From an uncultured Coriobacteriaceae bacterium (GTDB lineage: Bacteria > Actinomycetota > Coriobacteriia > Coriobacteriales > Coriobacteriaceae): a stretch of DNA of 64,000 bases. This document shows positions 1-10,095 of the stretch, in pieces. The translations under genes and the position numbers were made by a program. The stretch lies in contig CALUFC010000003.1 in assembly GCA_944319885.1 (NCBI GenBank), forward strand, positions 62,001 to 126,000. Direction: 5' to 3'. Within the stretch, counting starts at the first letter, position 1. Every line of letters begins with the position of its first letter. The notes under the pieces are model-generated. The model ran no database searches. It was not told where the DNA came from and worked only from the letters and a program-made list of their open reading frames with translations.

Positions 1-174
1 CGCCTCGTCGAGCGACGCCATGGCGGCGGCGAGCTTCTCGTTGGTGCGCTCCATGTCGAACGCCTCGGTTGCGTGGAACAGATCGTGGCTCCAGCTGCGC
101 GCGAGCGCGATGGTATCGTCGATCTGCTTGACGCTCATGGCGAGCTGGCTCATGTTCATACCGACGTCGTGCAT
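1..174 (-). CDS. Partial hypothetical protein, N-terminal 58 residues
   Basis: The 5' end of a minus-strand gene that runs off the left edge of the window. An AAGGAGG ribosome binding site lies just upstream of the ATG at 172-174. The visible peptide begins MHDVGMNMSQLAMS and looks helical, with no signal peptide or membrane segment. I do not recognise the family, and nothing visible suggests a function. It is separated from the thioredoxin gene behind it by a terminator-like hairpin, so it is probably transcribed on its own. Confidence 0.6.
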   Translation of the reverse strand, partial: MHDVGMNMSQLAMSVKQIDDTIALARSWSHDLFHATEAFDMERTNEKLAAAMASLDEA

Positions 175-245
175 GGCTCCTCCTTGTGATTGCTGTGTTC
201 GGGGTTAGTGTACTACGCGGAACGGGCAAGCCCCGGCATAAATAA

Positions 246-273
246 GCGGCACCCGGAGCAACCCGGATGCCGC
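246..273 (-). terminator. Rho-independent terminator after thioredoxin gene
   Basis: The arms 246-256 and 263-273 form an 11-bp stem with one G-U pair and a 6-base loop. On the minus strand the stem is followed by TTATTTAT. It sits about 28 bases past the thioredoxin stop codon. Confidence 0.65.
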
Positions 274-300
274 TGCTGTGCGCTGGCTCTGTGCGATGCG

Positions 301-621
301 CTACAGGTACTTCTGCAGCTCCGCGGCGAGCTTTGCCTTGGGCATGGCGCCTACGATGCGGCCAGCTTCCTTGCCCGCCTTCAAGATGACGAGCGTGGGG
401 ATCGACATGACGCCGTACTGCATGGCGATCTCCTGGTTCTCGTCTACGTTGCACTTGGCAACCTTGAGCGAGGAGGCCATCTCGTCTGCCAGCTCGTCGA
501 CAACGGGTGAAAGCATGCGGCACGGGCCGCACCATGGTGCCCAGAAGTCGATGAGGACGGGAAGCTCTTCAGTCATCAGGGCGGGAAGCGACCCTGCGGT
601 AACCTCGGTGATGTTTGCCAT
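301..621 (-). CDS. trxA: Thioredoxin
   Basis: A 106-residue thioredoxin, a cytoplasmic disulfide reductase that keeps protein thiols reduced and normally works with thioredoxin reductase. The active site WCGPC is at about residue 28, preceded by the typical VLIDFWAP strand. The cis-proline loop reads MSIPTLV near residue 72. The length matches the family. The start MANITEV is chosen because GGAGG lies 8 bases upstream; the frame could open 8 codons earlier but without a ribosome site. No thioredoxin reductase is nearby. The gene has its own terminator and appears monocistronic. Confidence 0.95.
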   Translation of the reverse strand: MANITEVTAGSLPALMTEELPVLIDFWAPWCGPCRMLSPVVDELADEMASSLKVAKCNVDENQEIAMQYGVMSIPTLVILKAGKEAGRIVGAMPKAKLAAELQKYL

Positions 622-797
622 TTGTTCCTCCACATGGGTGTGCATAAGCTTGAGCGGTCGGTACGGTGAGGTTATACCCAGTTGCAGCGGGGGATTGCAG
701 CTTGTTTGGTGGCAGTTCGCGCAAGGTGCGTAGAATAGTAGATGCGCCGCATGTGCACGCGGCCTTTGAGCCGCTGGCCTGTTCGAGGAGGGACGCC

Positions 798-1385
798 ATG
801 ACGATTTCCGTGCGAACGATTCGAGACGCCTATCAGGCGGCGGTTCAGCAGGAGCTCGATGCGCTTGCGCAGCGCGGTGTGCTCATGGCTGGCGATGCTT
901 CGTCGGACATCGTGCTGGTGAAGGGCGTGCTCAACGAGCGCGAGCAAGCGGGTGCGGAGCTGCTGTCCGGCTCCGACGGCGATGCGGTGCGCGCTGCGCT
1001 GCTTCGCCTGGGGTATCCGCCCGAGGCGTTCTGCGCGCTCGGCGCGGTGTACGGCGAGGGCGATGCGGGCGTTGTGCCGGTGCGGCCCGCGGGGACGCCG
1101 CTCGAGCCCGCGCTGTTTCGCGAGGCGCTCGAGGCGCTCGATCCCGAGGCCGTGGTGCTGCTCGACGATGTCGCCGCGGGCGCGATGCGGGAGGCCTATG
1201 CCGAGAGCCTGGCGCAGATTGAGCAGTTCGAAGTTGCCATGCTCGAGCCCGGGCTGGTGGCGCATGTGCTGGGCCGGCGCGTGCTGGCGCTCGACGGATT
1301 CGAGGCGGCTTTGGCCGACCCGGCGGCCAAGCAGCGCATGTGGGCCTACCTCAAGCAGCTCCCGCCAGCAGGCGCTCCCTATTAG
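798..1385 (+). CDS. Hypothetical protein, weakly uracil-DNA-glycosylase-like
   Basis: A 195-residue cytoplasmic protein with a GAGGAGGGA ribosome site directly before the ATG. It has no signal peptide or transmembrane segment. The spacing of hydrophobic strands, the segment NEREQAGAELLSGSDG and the segment ALDPEAVVLLDD loosely recall the uracil-DNA glycosylase fold (ligand loop, then a 'P-x-x-V-V-x-L' strand). The catalytic and Fe-S cysteine motifs of active family members are not evident. If the resemblance is real, this is a diverged or non-catalytic relative. It stands alone between divergent thioredoxin and convergent ferredoxin genes, so context adds little. Confidence 0.6.
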   Translation: MTISVRTIRDAYQAAVQQELDALAQRGVLMAGDASSDIVLVKGVLNEREQAGAELLSGSDGDAVRAALLRLGYPPEAFCALGAVYGEGDAGVVPVRPAGTPLEPALFREALEALDPEAVVLLDDVAAGAMREAYAESLAQIEQFEVAMLEPGLVAHVLGRRVLALDGFEAALADPAAKQRMWAYLKQLPPAGAPY

Positions 1386-1431
1386 GGTTGGTTGGGGACG
1401 GGTTCCACCTGACCCATTTCGTCAAAAGAAA

Positions 1432-1453
1432 AAGGCTCCCCGAAGGGAGCCTT
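1432..1453 (-). terminator. Terminator between convergent genes
   Basis: A perfect 9-bp stem (1432-1440 with 1445-1453) and a CGAA tetraloop. Read on the minus strand it is followed by TTTTTCTTTT, a strong intrinsic terminator for the ferredoxin gene. It may also stop plus-strand transcription from the preceding gene. Confidence 0.8.
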
Positions 1454-1492
1454 GCGAGCGAGTGCTCAACGCGCCGTATGGGCTAGATGATG

Positions 1493-1678
1493 CTAGTCCT
1501 CAGCGATCTCGGTGATCGCGCCGGCGGGGCAGGAATCCTGGCAAACGCCGCAGGCGATGCAGGAATCCTCGTCAACCACGGTCGCAACGTCCTGGATCTC
1601 CAGAACGCCCTGGGGGCAGTCGTCAACACAGACGCCGCAGGCGATGCACTCATCGGCATCAATAACTGGATGTGCCAT
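1493..1678 (-). CDS. 2[4Fe-4S] ferredoxin
   Basis: A 61-residue clostridial-type ferredoxin, a soluble low-potential electron carrier. Two cluster motifs are complete: CIACGVCVDDCP (residues about 11-22) and CIACGVCQDSCP (about 40-51). The acidic C-terminus is usual. The start MAHPVID has AGAGGAGG 7 bases upstream; the open frame extends further 5' without a ribosome site. It is a single gene with a strong terminator. It could serve the many flavin and Fe-S enzymes elsewhere in the window, but no partner is adjacent. Confidence 0.95.
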   Translation of the reverse strand: MAHPVIDADECIACGVCVDDCPQGVLEIQDVATVVDEDSCIACGVCQDSCPAGAITEIAED

Positions 1679-1679
1679 A

Positions 1680-2103
1680 GTGGTCCTCCTCTGGTCGTGC
1701 CCGATGCCGTAGGCGAGTGACATCGAGTCGTGTGGCTTCATTATGCCCCCAGAAGCGTTCAATGCAACCCCTTGCACAACTCTTTTCCTACCGTTCGCCG
1801 AGTCAGCTCAAGCGAACTTGGCGGTTAGGTGTCCAGAGGGGGGGCATGTCCACGCGCGGGCTGCGGTGACGGGGCATGCTCATGAACCCTGGAATCGCAC
1901 GGTGAAGCGCGTTCGGCAACCCTAGTTTGAGGCCGCGCAAAAAATCTTATATATGTTGACTTAGATTTTGTGCATCGCAGCGTATAGATTGCAAAGAAAG
2001 CGGTTAAGATAGGAGCGAAACAAAATTCGTGCCGCGCGGTATCCAGGATGAGCGGCGCGGCGACGACCGGATGCCGGGCATCCGGCAGAAGGAGGAACCA
2101 CAG
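1680..2103. other. Intergenic region upstream of dnaK
   Basis: No convincing gene. It separates the divergent ferredoxin and dnaK genes and holds the heat-shock box at 1941-1968. A TATAGA hexamer (1983-1988) and a TTGACT (1956-1961) are present, but their spacing of 21 bases is too long for a confident sigma-70 promoter. I see no CIRCE element. Confidence 0.6.
1941..1968 (+). promoter_or_regulatory. Putative HspR operator upstream of dnaK
   Basis: The site is AAAATCTTATATA, five variable bases, then ACTTAGATTT. The outer parts AAATCT and AGATTT form an inverted repeat. The same 23 fixed bases with the same five-base gap occur before clpB (21614-21641). hspR is the last gene of the operon this site precedes, so HspR is the natural candidate ligand. 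The sequence differs from the Streptomyces/Mycobacterium HAIR consensus, so the assignment is an inference. Confidence 0.7.
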
Positions 2104-4005
<1,902 letters not shown>

Positions 4006-4007
4006 TC

Positions 4008-4868
4008 ATGTCAGCTGAGGAAACTCAAACGGGGGCGGCTGCGACCGCCGCCCCCGCTGACGCTGAGGAGACCGACGTGAAGATCCCCGTAGAGTCGGCT
4101 GACGAAGAGCCGAAGGCGACAGCATCGAGCGATGCCGCCGCGACCGATGAGACGCAACACGAGACCGCGAATGAGGGAGGCGATGCGACCATGACCGAGG
4201 AGGAGATGGTCGAGGCAGCCATCCGCGCGGGTGATGAGGCTGCAGAGAACGACTTCAAGCTCAAGTACGAGCAGACGCAGGCCGAGCTTACCGAGGTGCG
4301 CCGCCAACTTGCCGAGGCAGAGGAGGTACGCGAGGGTGCCGCTGCCCGCGTGCAAGAGGCGCAGGATCGCGTCCAGCGCCTGCAGGCGGATTGGGAGAAC
4401 TATCGCCGCCGCACCGCCGCCGAGCGCCTTGCCGAGCGCGAGCGCGCAACTGAGAAGCTCGTCTGCGCGCTGCTGCCCGTGATCGATGACATCGAGCGCG
4501 CGATCGACCATGCTCGCTCGCAGGAGATGTCCGACGACATGGGCCAGTTCGTGGACGGTGTCGATGCCGTGCATACGAAGATGCTCGATGTGCTGGCGCA
4601 CGAGGGCGTCGAGCCGATTGACCCCAAGGGCGAGGCGTTCGATCCGCTCGAGCACCAGGCGGTTGGCCGCGTTGAGGACCCCGATCAGTACGATGAGACG
4701 GTCAACGACGTATACCAGAAGGGCTATCGCATGGCGGATCGCGTACTGCGTGCCGCCATGGTCACGGTGACGTACGGAGGCGCCAAGCGCCCCGCACCCG
4801 AGCCCGAGGAGGCGGCCGACGAGGACGCCGCCTCGCAGGAGCAGGCGTCATCGGAGCCTCAGGAGTAA
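4008..4868 (+). CDS. grpE: Nucleotide exchange factor GrpE
   Basis: A 286-residue DnaK nucleotide exchange factor. Residues 1 to about 85 are acidic and Ala/Thr-rich. A long coiled coil follows (roughly 85-150). The C-terminal beta domain carries recognisable GrpE text such as YRRRTAAERLAERERA and YQKGYRMADRVLRAAMVTV. The protein is longer than E. coli GrpE because of the disordered N-terminus and a short acidic tail. It starts 2 bases after the dnaK stop codon, so translation is probably coupled. It belongs to the HspR-controlled chaperone operon. Confidence 0.97.
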   Translation: MSAEETQTGAAATAAPADAEETDVKIPVESADEEPKATASSDAAATDETQHETANEGGDATMTEEEMVEAAIRAGDEAAENDFKLKYEQTQAELTEVRRQLAEAEEVREGAAARVQEAQDRVQRLQADWENYRRRTAAERLAERERATEKLVCALLPVIDDIERAIDHARSQEMSDDMGQFVDGVDAVHTKMLDVLAHEGVEPIDPKGEAFDPLEHQAVGRVEDPDQYDETVNDVYQKGYRMADRVLRAAMVTVTYGGAKRPAPEPEEAADEDAASQEQASSEPQE

Positions 4869-4962
4869 CGAACAGGGCCTCGGAGACGGGGCCCTCATCA
4901 TCTAGGGCACCGATCGCGCGATCATGCCACGCGGTGCCAGGACAACGAAAGGGGGCAGTTCG

Positions 4963-5922
4963 ATGCCACAGGCGAAGAATTTCTATGATGTCCTCGGCGT
5001 GAAGCGCGACGCCTCCGACAAAGAGATCAAGACGGCGTTCCGCAAGCTCGCGCAGAAGTATCATCCCGACGCGGGTGGTGACGAGCAAAAGTTCAAGGAG
5101 ATCAGCGAGGCATACGAGACGCTGTCCGATCCCAAGAAGCGCAAAGAATACGACCAGCTGCTCATGTTTGGCGGCATGCCCGGTGCCGGTGGCCCGGGTG
5201 GTGGCACGTATACGTATACCGGCGGCGCCGGCGCCGGCGGCTGGAGCGATATCTTCAGCAGCATCTTTAACGGAGACGGTGCGTTTGGCGGCGATTGGGC
5301 GCAGGGCTTTGGCGGCATGGGCGGTGCCCGTGCGGCGAGTCGGCCTGCCAAGGGCAGCGACCTTTCGCTCACGGTCGACGTGTCTGCCGAGGATGCATTC
5401 CGGGGCACCACGCACAAGGTGACGTACCGCATCCCCTCAACGGGTGAGCAGCAGGTTATTACCGTGTCGGTGCCGGCGGGCGCCGTCGATGGCGGCAAGC
5501 TCCGCTACAAGCGCAAGGGCGAGTATGGACGCAATGGCGGCGAGCGCGGTGACCTCGTGGTGACCACGCACGTCGAGGAGCATCCTATCTTCAAGCGCAA
5601 GGGCGCCGATGTTACGATGACCCTGCCCATCTCGGTTGCCGAGGCGGCGTTGGGCTGCTCGATTGATGTGCCCACGCCAGGGGGCAAGACGGTGCGCCTG
5701 AAGATTCCGGCGGGCACGCAAGCCGGCAAGACCTTCCGCTTTAAGGAGATGGGCGCACCCGACGTGAAGCATCGCGGTCGCACGGGCGCACTGCTGGTGA
5801 CGGTGGAGGTGCGCGTGCCTACGCGCCTGTCTGCTGCTGAGCGCGCGGCGTTTGAGAAGCTGCGCGATCTCGATGAGCGCGACTACCGCGCCGACGTGAA
5901 TCGCTACCACGGAAAGATGTAG
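4963..5922 (+). CDS. dnaJ: J-domain co-chaperone, type B DnaJ (no zinc finger)
   Basis: A 319-residue Hsp40 that stimulates DnaK ATPase and delivers substrates. The J domain covers residues 4-70 with the HPD motif in KYHPDAGG. A Gly-rich linker follows (about 72-130), then two C-terminal substrate-binding beta domains and a dimerisation segment. The four CxxCxGxG zinc repeats of classical DnaJ are absent, so it is a CbpA/DnaJ2-type protein. The ATG is preceded by AAAGGGGG; an upstream in-frame ATG at 4924 lacks a ribosome site. It lies third in dnaK-grpE-dnaJ-hspR, the arrangement known in Streptomyces and Mycobacterium. Confidence 0.95.
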   Translation: MPQAKNFYDVLGVKRDASDKEIKTAFRKLAQKYHPDAGGDEQKFKEISEAYETLSDPKKRKEYDQLLMFGGMPGAGGPGGGTYTYTGGAGAGGWSDIFSSIFNGDGAFGGDWAQGFGGMGGARAASRPAKGSDLSLTVDVSAEDAFRGTTHKVTYRIPSTGEQQVITVSVPAGAVDGGKLRYKRKGEYGRNGGERGDLVVTTHVEEHPIFKRKGADVTMTLPISVAEAALGCSIDVPTPGGKTVRLKIPAGTQAGKTFRFKEMGAPDVKHRGRTGALLVTVEVRVPTRLSAAERAAFEKLRDLDERDYRADVNRYHGKM

Positions 5923-6342
5923 GTGACTATGATGGGCAAGGCAGATCGAGACAAGCCGTTGTACATGATCAGCGTGGCTGCGGAGCTTACAGGCATGCAT
6001 CCGCAGACCCTGCGCGTGTACGAGTCGAAGGGTCTCGTGAACCCCAAGCGTTCGGGCGGCAATACGCGTCTATACTCGCGGGCCGATATCGAGCGCTTGG
6101 AGCTCATCAACCAGCTTACCGACGAGGGTATCAACCTTGCGGGTGTGGTGCGCATTCTCGATATGAAGGAGCGCGCGGAGAAGCGCGAGGAGGAGATCGA
6201 GCGGCTGCGCGTGCGCGTGCGCGAGCTTGAGGACCAGGTTGCCGAATACAAGGTGCAAAAGAAGATTACCGCGCTGGTGCCGCGTGGCGGCTCGGCCGAT
6301 CCCGAGCAGGTGCTGCGCGGGCTTTTGGGCGGCGGCATCTAA
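5923..6342 (+). CDS. hspR: Heat shock repressor HspR (MerR family)
   Basis: A 139-residue MerR-type repressor known in Actinobacteria to bind DnaK and shut off chaperone genes. The N-terminal winged helix-turn-helix has YMISVAAELTGMHPQTLRVYE, the usual HspR wording, then RLYSRADIERLELI. A coiled coil follows (about 80-120). The GTG start abuts the dnaJ stop codon with GGAAAG 6 bases upstream; ATG codons 6 and 9 bases later are alternatives. It is the last gene of the operon and probably autoregulates through the box before dnaK, and controls clpB through the matching box at 21614. Confidence 0.95.
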   Translation: MTMMGKADRDKPLYMISVAAELTGMHPQTLRVYESKGLVNPKRSGGNTRLYSRADIERLELINQLTDEGINLAGVVRILDMKERAEKREEEIERLRVRVRELEDQVAEYKVQKKITALVPRGGSADPEQVLRGLLGGGI

Positions 6343-6396
6343 CCGCGGCGGGCGAGGCAGGCAGCCGCTACGCATCATACATATGAGGATGAATCG

Positions 6397-6424
6397 AGAG
6401 GGGCGCGTGCGCGCCCCTCTTTCT
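6397..6424 (+). terminator. Terminator of the dnaK operon
   Basis: A perfect 10-bp stem (6397-6406 with 6411-6420), a GTGC loop and TTTCTGT after it, 54 bases past the hspR stop codon. Confidence 0.85.
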
Positions 6425-6440
6425 GTGCGCTATGTGGCGC

Positions 6441-6580
6441 GGTTTTTCAGTTTTGCAATGGTTTGAGACGGGAGGGTCAAGTACACCGGTTATCCGCCAA
6501 TCGATTATCTGGTGTTTTGCAAAGCGTTGCACCCGGCTACACAAGCATGCGTGTCAAAAGCATTGCATAGCTGCATTTTC
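6441..6580. repeat. Dispersed palindromic repeat, copy A (about 140 bp)
   Basis: The left end, 6441-6464, begins GGTTTTTCAG and ends GCAATGGTTT. The right end (6557-6580) is an inverted, partly decayed version containing CATTGCATAGCTG. Copy B at 26978-27127 shares 22 of 24 bases at the left end and the same 13-base core at the right end. The interior differs between copies. No coding potential is seen. It resembles a REP/MITE-type element in which mainly the ends are conserved. It lies in a 410-base gap (6343-6752) that holds no gene; beyond the dnaK-operon terminator and this repeat I see nothing in that gap. Confidence 0.65.
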
Positions 6581-6752
6581 GCGAATCCCGGTGCCGCAAT
6601 CTGCGCTTGCGTGCCGCAGCGCACGCCTGATCGCATGACCGAGCCCGCGCTGCGCGTGTTTCCGCTTTGCTGATGGTGCGACTCTCGCGCCTGGACGGCC
6701 CGCCATGCGATACAGTTTTGCCACCATGACCTTCAACCCGAAAGGGGAGACG

Positions 6753-7310
6753 ATGACCATCGACACGAAGAAGACCGCGCTGCTTGTTATCGACGCCATC
6801 GAGGCAGTTGCCGATGACGCTCTGTACGATCCCGATGCGGCGACCAAGGCATATCGCGAGAACGTCGCCCGTGCCGTCGCTGCTGCGCATGCAGCCGACG
6901 TGCCGGTCATCTATTGCAACGATGCCCATATTCCCGGTCTCGACCAGGAGCTCGAGCTCTGGGGCGAGCACGGCATCGCCGGTGGTACGCGCGTGTTTCC
7001 CGAGATCGAGCAGGCGGCGAGCGACATCACCATCCCCAAGCGCCGTTACTCGGGTTTCTTCCAGACCGACCTCGACCTCACCTTGCGCGAGTTCGGCGTC
7101 ACGACCGTGATCGCCGTGGGCGCCGACACCAACATCTGCGTCCTGCACACGCTGGCAGACGCCTACTTCAACAACTACGCCTCCATCGTGGTGACTGACG
7201 CCACGATGACCTTCCTCTGCGGCACGCAGGAAGGTGCGCTCGAGCACTGCGAGAAATGCTACGGCTCTAAGCTTATAACCATCGCGGAGCTGGAGGCCGC
7301 GCTCGCGTAG
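6753..7310 (+). CDS. Isochorismatase-family cysteine hydrolase
   Basis: A 185-residue alpha/beta hydrolase of the nicotinamidase/isochorismatase superfamily. The presumed triad is visible: Asp in LLVIDAIEAV, Lys in PKRRYSGFF, and the nucleophile Cys in GADTNICVLHTL. The substrate cannot be told from sequence; nicotinamide or another small amide is possible. AAAGGGGAG precedes the chosen ATG, and an in-frame ATG 16 codons earlier has no ribosome site. It stands just upstream of the xanthine salvage pair but separated by 100 bases, so it may be its own unit. Confidence 0.85.
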   Translation: MTIDTKKTALLVIDAIEAVADDALYDPDAATKAYRENVARAVAAAHAADVPVIYCNDAHIPGLDQELELWGEHGIAGGTRVFPEIEQAASDITIPKRRYSGFFQTDLDLTLREFGVTTVIAVGADTNICVLHTLADAYFNNYASIVVTDATMTFLCGTQEGALEHCEKCYGSKLITIAELEAALA

Positions 7311-7354
7311 CCGGGGATTCCACAAGCGCGTCTCGCATGCTTATTGACGGCGCG

Positions 7355-7360
7355 TATAAT
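7355..7360 (+). promoter_or_regulatory. Possible -10 element for xpt
   Basis: A consensus TATAAT lies 50 bases before the xpt start codon. No good -35 hexamer is found 16-18 bases upstream. I looked for a purine riboswitch in this 100-base leader and saw none. Confidence 0.35.
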
Positions 7361-7409
7361 CGCATCAACAGACGGTGCACGACATGCGGTTCGGAAGGGG
7401 AGAGGACGC

Positions 7410-7988
7410 ATGAAGGAGCTCGAGGACTACATCATCCAGCGCGGCACGGTAAAGGAAGGCGATGTGCTCAAGGTCGATGCCTTCCTGAATCATCAATGCG
7501 ATGTGGGGCTGTTCGATAGGATGGGTGAGGAGTGGGCGCGTCTGTTCGCTGGCAAGCGCGTCGATAAGATCCTGACCATCGAGGCCTCCGGTATTGGCAT
7601 CGCGTGCGTTGCGGCGCGCCATTTTGGCAACGTGCCCGTGGTGTTCGCCAAGAAGTATCAGTCCATCAACCTCGATGGCGAGCAGTATTGCACCACCATT
7701 CATTCCTACACCAAGCAGACCGACTTTCACGTGATCGTGGGTAAGCGCTTTCTCACGGAGGGCGAGCACGTCATCATCATCGATGACTTCCTGGCGAATG
7801 GTTGCGCGCTCAACGGCCTGATCGAGATCTGCGAGGCGGCCGGCGTGGTTATCGAGGGCATTGGCATCGCCATCGAGAAGGGCTTCCAGAACGGTGGTCG
7901 CGAGCTGCGCGAACGAGGCTACGATTTGCAATCGCTCGCCATCGTGGAGTCCATGGACGCTGCGGCCGGCACGATCGAGTTCCGCTGA
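7410..7988 (+). CDS. xpt: Xanthine phosphoribosyltransferase
   Basis: A 192-residue enzyme that makes XMP from xanthine and PRPP, salvaging purine bases in the cytoplasm. It has the Xpt-specific N-terminus MKELEDYI and the text [11 protein letters not shown]. The PRPP-binding loop is [14 protein letters not shown], in which the motif's usual glycine is replaced, as in other Xpt proteins. Length is normal for the family. GGAAGGGGAGAGG precedes the ATG. The stop codon overlaps the start of the permease gene by one base, which makes a salvage operon: uptake by the permease, conversion by Xpt. Confidence 0.95.
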   Translation: MKELEDYIIQRGTVKEGDVLKVDAFLNHQCDVGLFDRMGEEWARLFAGKRVDKILTIEASGIGIACVAARHFGNVPVVFAKKYQSINLDGEQYCTTIHSYTKQTDFHVIVGKRFLTEGEHVIIIDDFLANGCALNGLIEICEAAGVVIEGIGIAIEKGFQNGGRELRERGYDLQSLAIVESMDAAAGTIEFR

Positions 7989-9364
7989 TGGCGGTCGAGA
8001 AGCGGACCGGCGCATCCGGTGCGGCGAAGGGCACAGACGCGATGGATATGGCGGCAGCGCTGCGCGACTTCCGGGCGAAGATCCCCATTGCGCAGGGCTT
8101 CCCGTATGGCTTGCAGCACGTGCTCGCCATGTTCGTGGCGAATCTCGCGCCCATCTCCATCGTTGCCGCGGCGGCGGGGATGGATCTTGTTCAGTCTGAG
8201 GCACTCATCCAAAACGCGCTGCTCATGGCGGGCCTTGGCACCATAATCCAGCTCTTTCCGCTGTGGCGCGTGGGCGGTGCGCTGCCCATCGTCACGGGCA
8301 TCAGCTTCACGTACGTTTCTGCCGTGGTTGCCATCGTGGCGGCTCAGGGCTACAACGTGGCGGTTGGCGCCATCATCGCGGGCGGCCTGATCGAGGGCGC
8401 GCTCGGTCTTACGGTGCGCTGGTGGCGGCGGTTCGTGCCGTCCATCGTGTCGGCCGTCGTGGTGACGTCGATCGGCTTCTCGCTGCTTTCGGTGGGTGCG
8501 GAGTCGTTTGGCGGCGGATCGGGTGCCGAGGACTTCGGCAGCTGGCAGAATCTGCTGCTTGCCTGCGTTTCGCTCGTGAGCTGCCTGGCATTCCAATGCC
8601 TTGCCAAGGGAACAAAGAAGCAGCTCTCGGTGCTGTTTGGTCTTGTGGTGGGCTATGTTGTCGCGCTCATCATGGGCAAGGTCGATTTCTCGGCGTTCGC
8701 TGGGCTCGAGATCGTATCCATTCCGCAGGTGATGCCTTTTGCACCCGAGTTCGAGATCGGTGCCATCGTCTCGGTGGGGCTGCTCTATCTCGTGAGCTCC
8801 GTTGAGGTTATGGGCAACACCACGGCCCTTGCCAAGGTGGGATTTGATCGCGAGCCCACCGATCGCGAGATGTCGGGCGCCATCACCGCCGACGGCTTGG
8901 TTTCCTCGGTTGCCGGTGTCTTTGGCTGCCTGCCCATCACGTCGTTCTCGCAAAACGTTGGTCTCGTGGCCATGACCCGCGTCGTGAACCGCCGTGTCAT
9001 TGCCTGCGGTGGCGCCATTCTCATCCTCGCGGCATTCGTGCCGGCAGTCGCCGCGGTATTCAACTCGCTGCCCGAGGCGGTGCTCGGCGGCTGCACAATC
9101 ATGATGTTCGGCAACATCGTGCTTTCGGGCATGCAGATGATTGCCGATGCCGGTTTCACGCAGCGCAACGTGACCATCGCGGCGCTCGCGCTTTCCGCGG
9201 GTATCGGTTTCACGCAGGTGCAGGGCGTGTTCGCGGCGTTCCCGCCGGTGGTGCAGTCGATCTTTGGGTCCAACTGCATCGCTGTGGCGTTTGTCGTGGC
9301 GGTCGTGGCAAACTTCCTGCTCCCACGCGACGAGGAGGAACAAGAGCCCGAGATAGCGGCGTAG
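7988..9364 (+). CDS. pbuX: Xanthine/uracil permease family transporter (NCS2/NAT)
   Basis: A 458-residue polytopic membrane protein of the nucleobase-ascorbate transporter family, with about 12-14 predicted hydrophobic segments. Family hallmarks include GFPYGLQHVLAMF at the first membrane segment, ALPIVTGISFTYV, and SSVEVMGNTTALAKVG, which contains the conserved motif around the Glu in segment 8. The one-base overlap with xpt strongly suggests that xanthine is the substrate. The gene name follows that context rather than a diagnostic residue. The C-terminus is short and acidic. Its end lies 20 bases from the convergent TetR gene, with no room for a terminator. Confidence 0.9.
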   Translation: MAVEKRTGASGAAKGTDAMDMAAALRDFRAKIPIAQGFPYGLQHVLAMFVANLAPISIVAAAAGMDLVQSEALIQNALLMAGLGTIIQLFPLWRVGGALPIVTGISFTYVSAVVAIVAAQGYNVAVGAIIAGGLIEGALGLTVRWWRRFVPSIVSAVVVTSIGFSLLSVGAESFGGGSGAEDFGSWQNLLLACVSLVSCLAFQCLAKGTKKQLSVLFGLVVGYVVALIMGKVDFSAFAGLEIVSIPQVMPFAPEFEIGAIVSVGLLYLVSSVEVMGNTTALAKVGFDREPTDREMSGAITADGLVSSVAGVFGCLPITSFSQNVGLVAMTRVVNRRVIACGGAILILAAFVPAVAAVFNSLPEAVLGGCTIMMFGNIVLSGMQMIADAGFTQRNVTIAALALSAGIGFTQVQGVFAAFPPVVQSIFGSNCIAVAFVVAVVANFLLPRDEEEQEPEIAA

Positions 9365-9384
9365 ATGCCGCGAGATGCTTCCGG

Positions 9385-10026
9385 CTAACGCGTGTAGTGC
9401 GCGAGGCACATGGCAATGAAATCGCGCATAGAGGCGCGGAAGTCCGCCGGCTGGGCGTTCACGCCCAGCTCGGTGAGGGCCTGTGCTACAAGCGGGCTGC
9501 GGAAGCACACGCCTTGAAGCCCCACCGCGTGAAAGAAAACGGCATTGATCAGTGCGTCGGTTGATGCGCGATCGATGCCGAGCATGGTGGCCAGACGGTC
9601 GCCGAGCGCGTCGAGCCCCTGATAATAGTTGCGCTTGAATGCAACAAGGCGATCGATGCCCACATTTGCCTCGATGATGCCGGAGAGAATCTCGCCCAGC
9701 CGGAAGTAGTCACGATGCGCGTTGGCAATGCCGGCCCATATCTCGGCAACGACGTCGGGTGTGAATCCGGCGCCGTCGGGGAGTGCGGTGAGCAGCGCCT
9801 CGAAATAGGCATGGCATTCATCTTGATCGAGCGCGAGGAAGATCTCCTCTTTGGTCGAAACGTACTTGTAGAGGTTCGCGCGCGACCAGCCGAGCGCCTC
9901 CGCGATGGTTGTGAGCGTGATCTCGTGATAGGGGCGCTCGGCGAACTGCCTCTGAGCAGCCAACTTAATCTCTGAAAGGCGTAGCGCCTTCTGTTCGTCG
10001 CTCCGCGCACGAATGAATTCTGCCAT
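9385..10026 (-). CDS. TetR-family transcriptional regulator
   Basis: A 213-residue regulator. The N-terminal helix-turn-helix spans residues about 15-60 (ITLTTIAEALGWSRANLYKYVSTKEEIF). The all-helical C-terminal domain would bind an unknown ligand. It is transcribed away from the Fe-alcohol dehydrogenase gene, and the shared upstream region has two copies of a palindromic element with core GTAACGTTAC, so it most likely represses that operon and itself. The ligand might be an aldehyde or another substrate of the neighbouring reductases, which is a guess from context. GGAGATCACC precedes the ATG. Confidence 0.9.
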   Translation of the reverse strand: MAEFIRARSDEQKALRLSEIKLAAQRQFAERPYHEITLTTIAEALGWSRANLYKYVSTKEEIFLALDQDECHAYFEALLTALPDGAGFTPDVVAEIWAGIANAHRDYFRLGEILSGIIEANVGIDRLVAFKRNYYQGLDALGDRLATMLGIDRASTDALINAVFFHAVGLQGVCFRSPLVAQALTELGVNAQPADFRASMRDFIAMCLAHYTR

Positions 10027-10095
10027 GGTGATCTCCTGCTGTTCCTGTCACTGAGACTATACCATAAGCGAAAAAATGAGCACTAATCTATTTAC

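Noticed and set aside
1680-2103. CIRCE element for HrcA control of dnaK
   Set aside because: No TTAGCACTC-N9-GAGTGCTAA is present, and hspR in the operon points to another system.
7311-7409. Purine riboswitch before xpt-pbuX
   Set aside because: The 100-base leader lacks the three-way junction and conserved loops of the purine aptamer.
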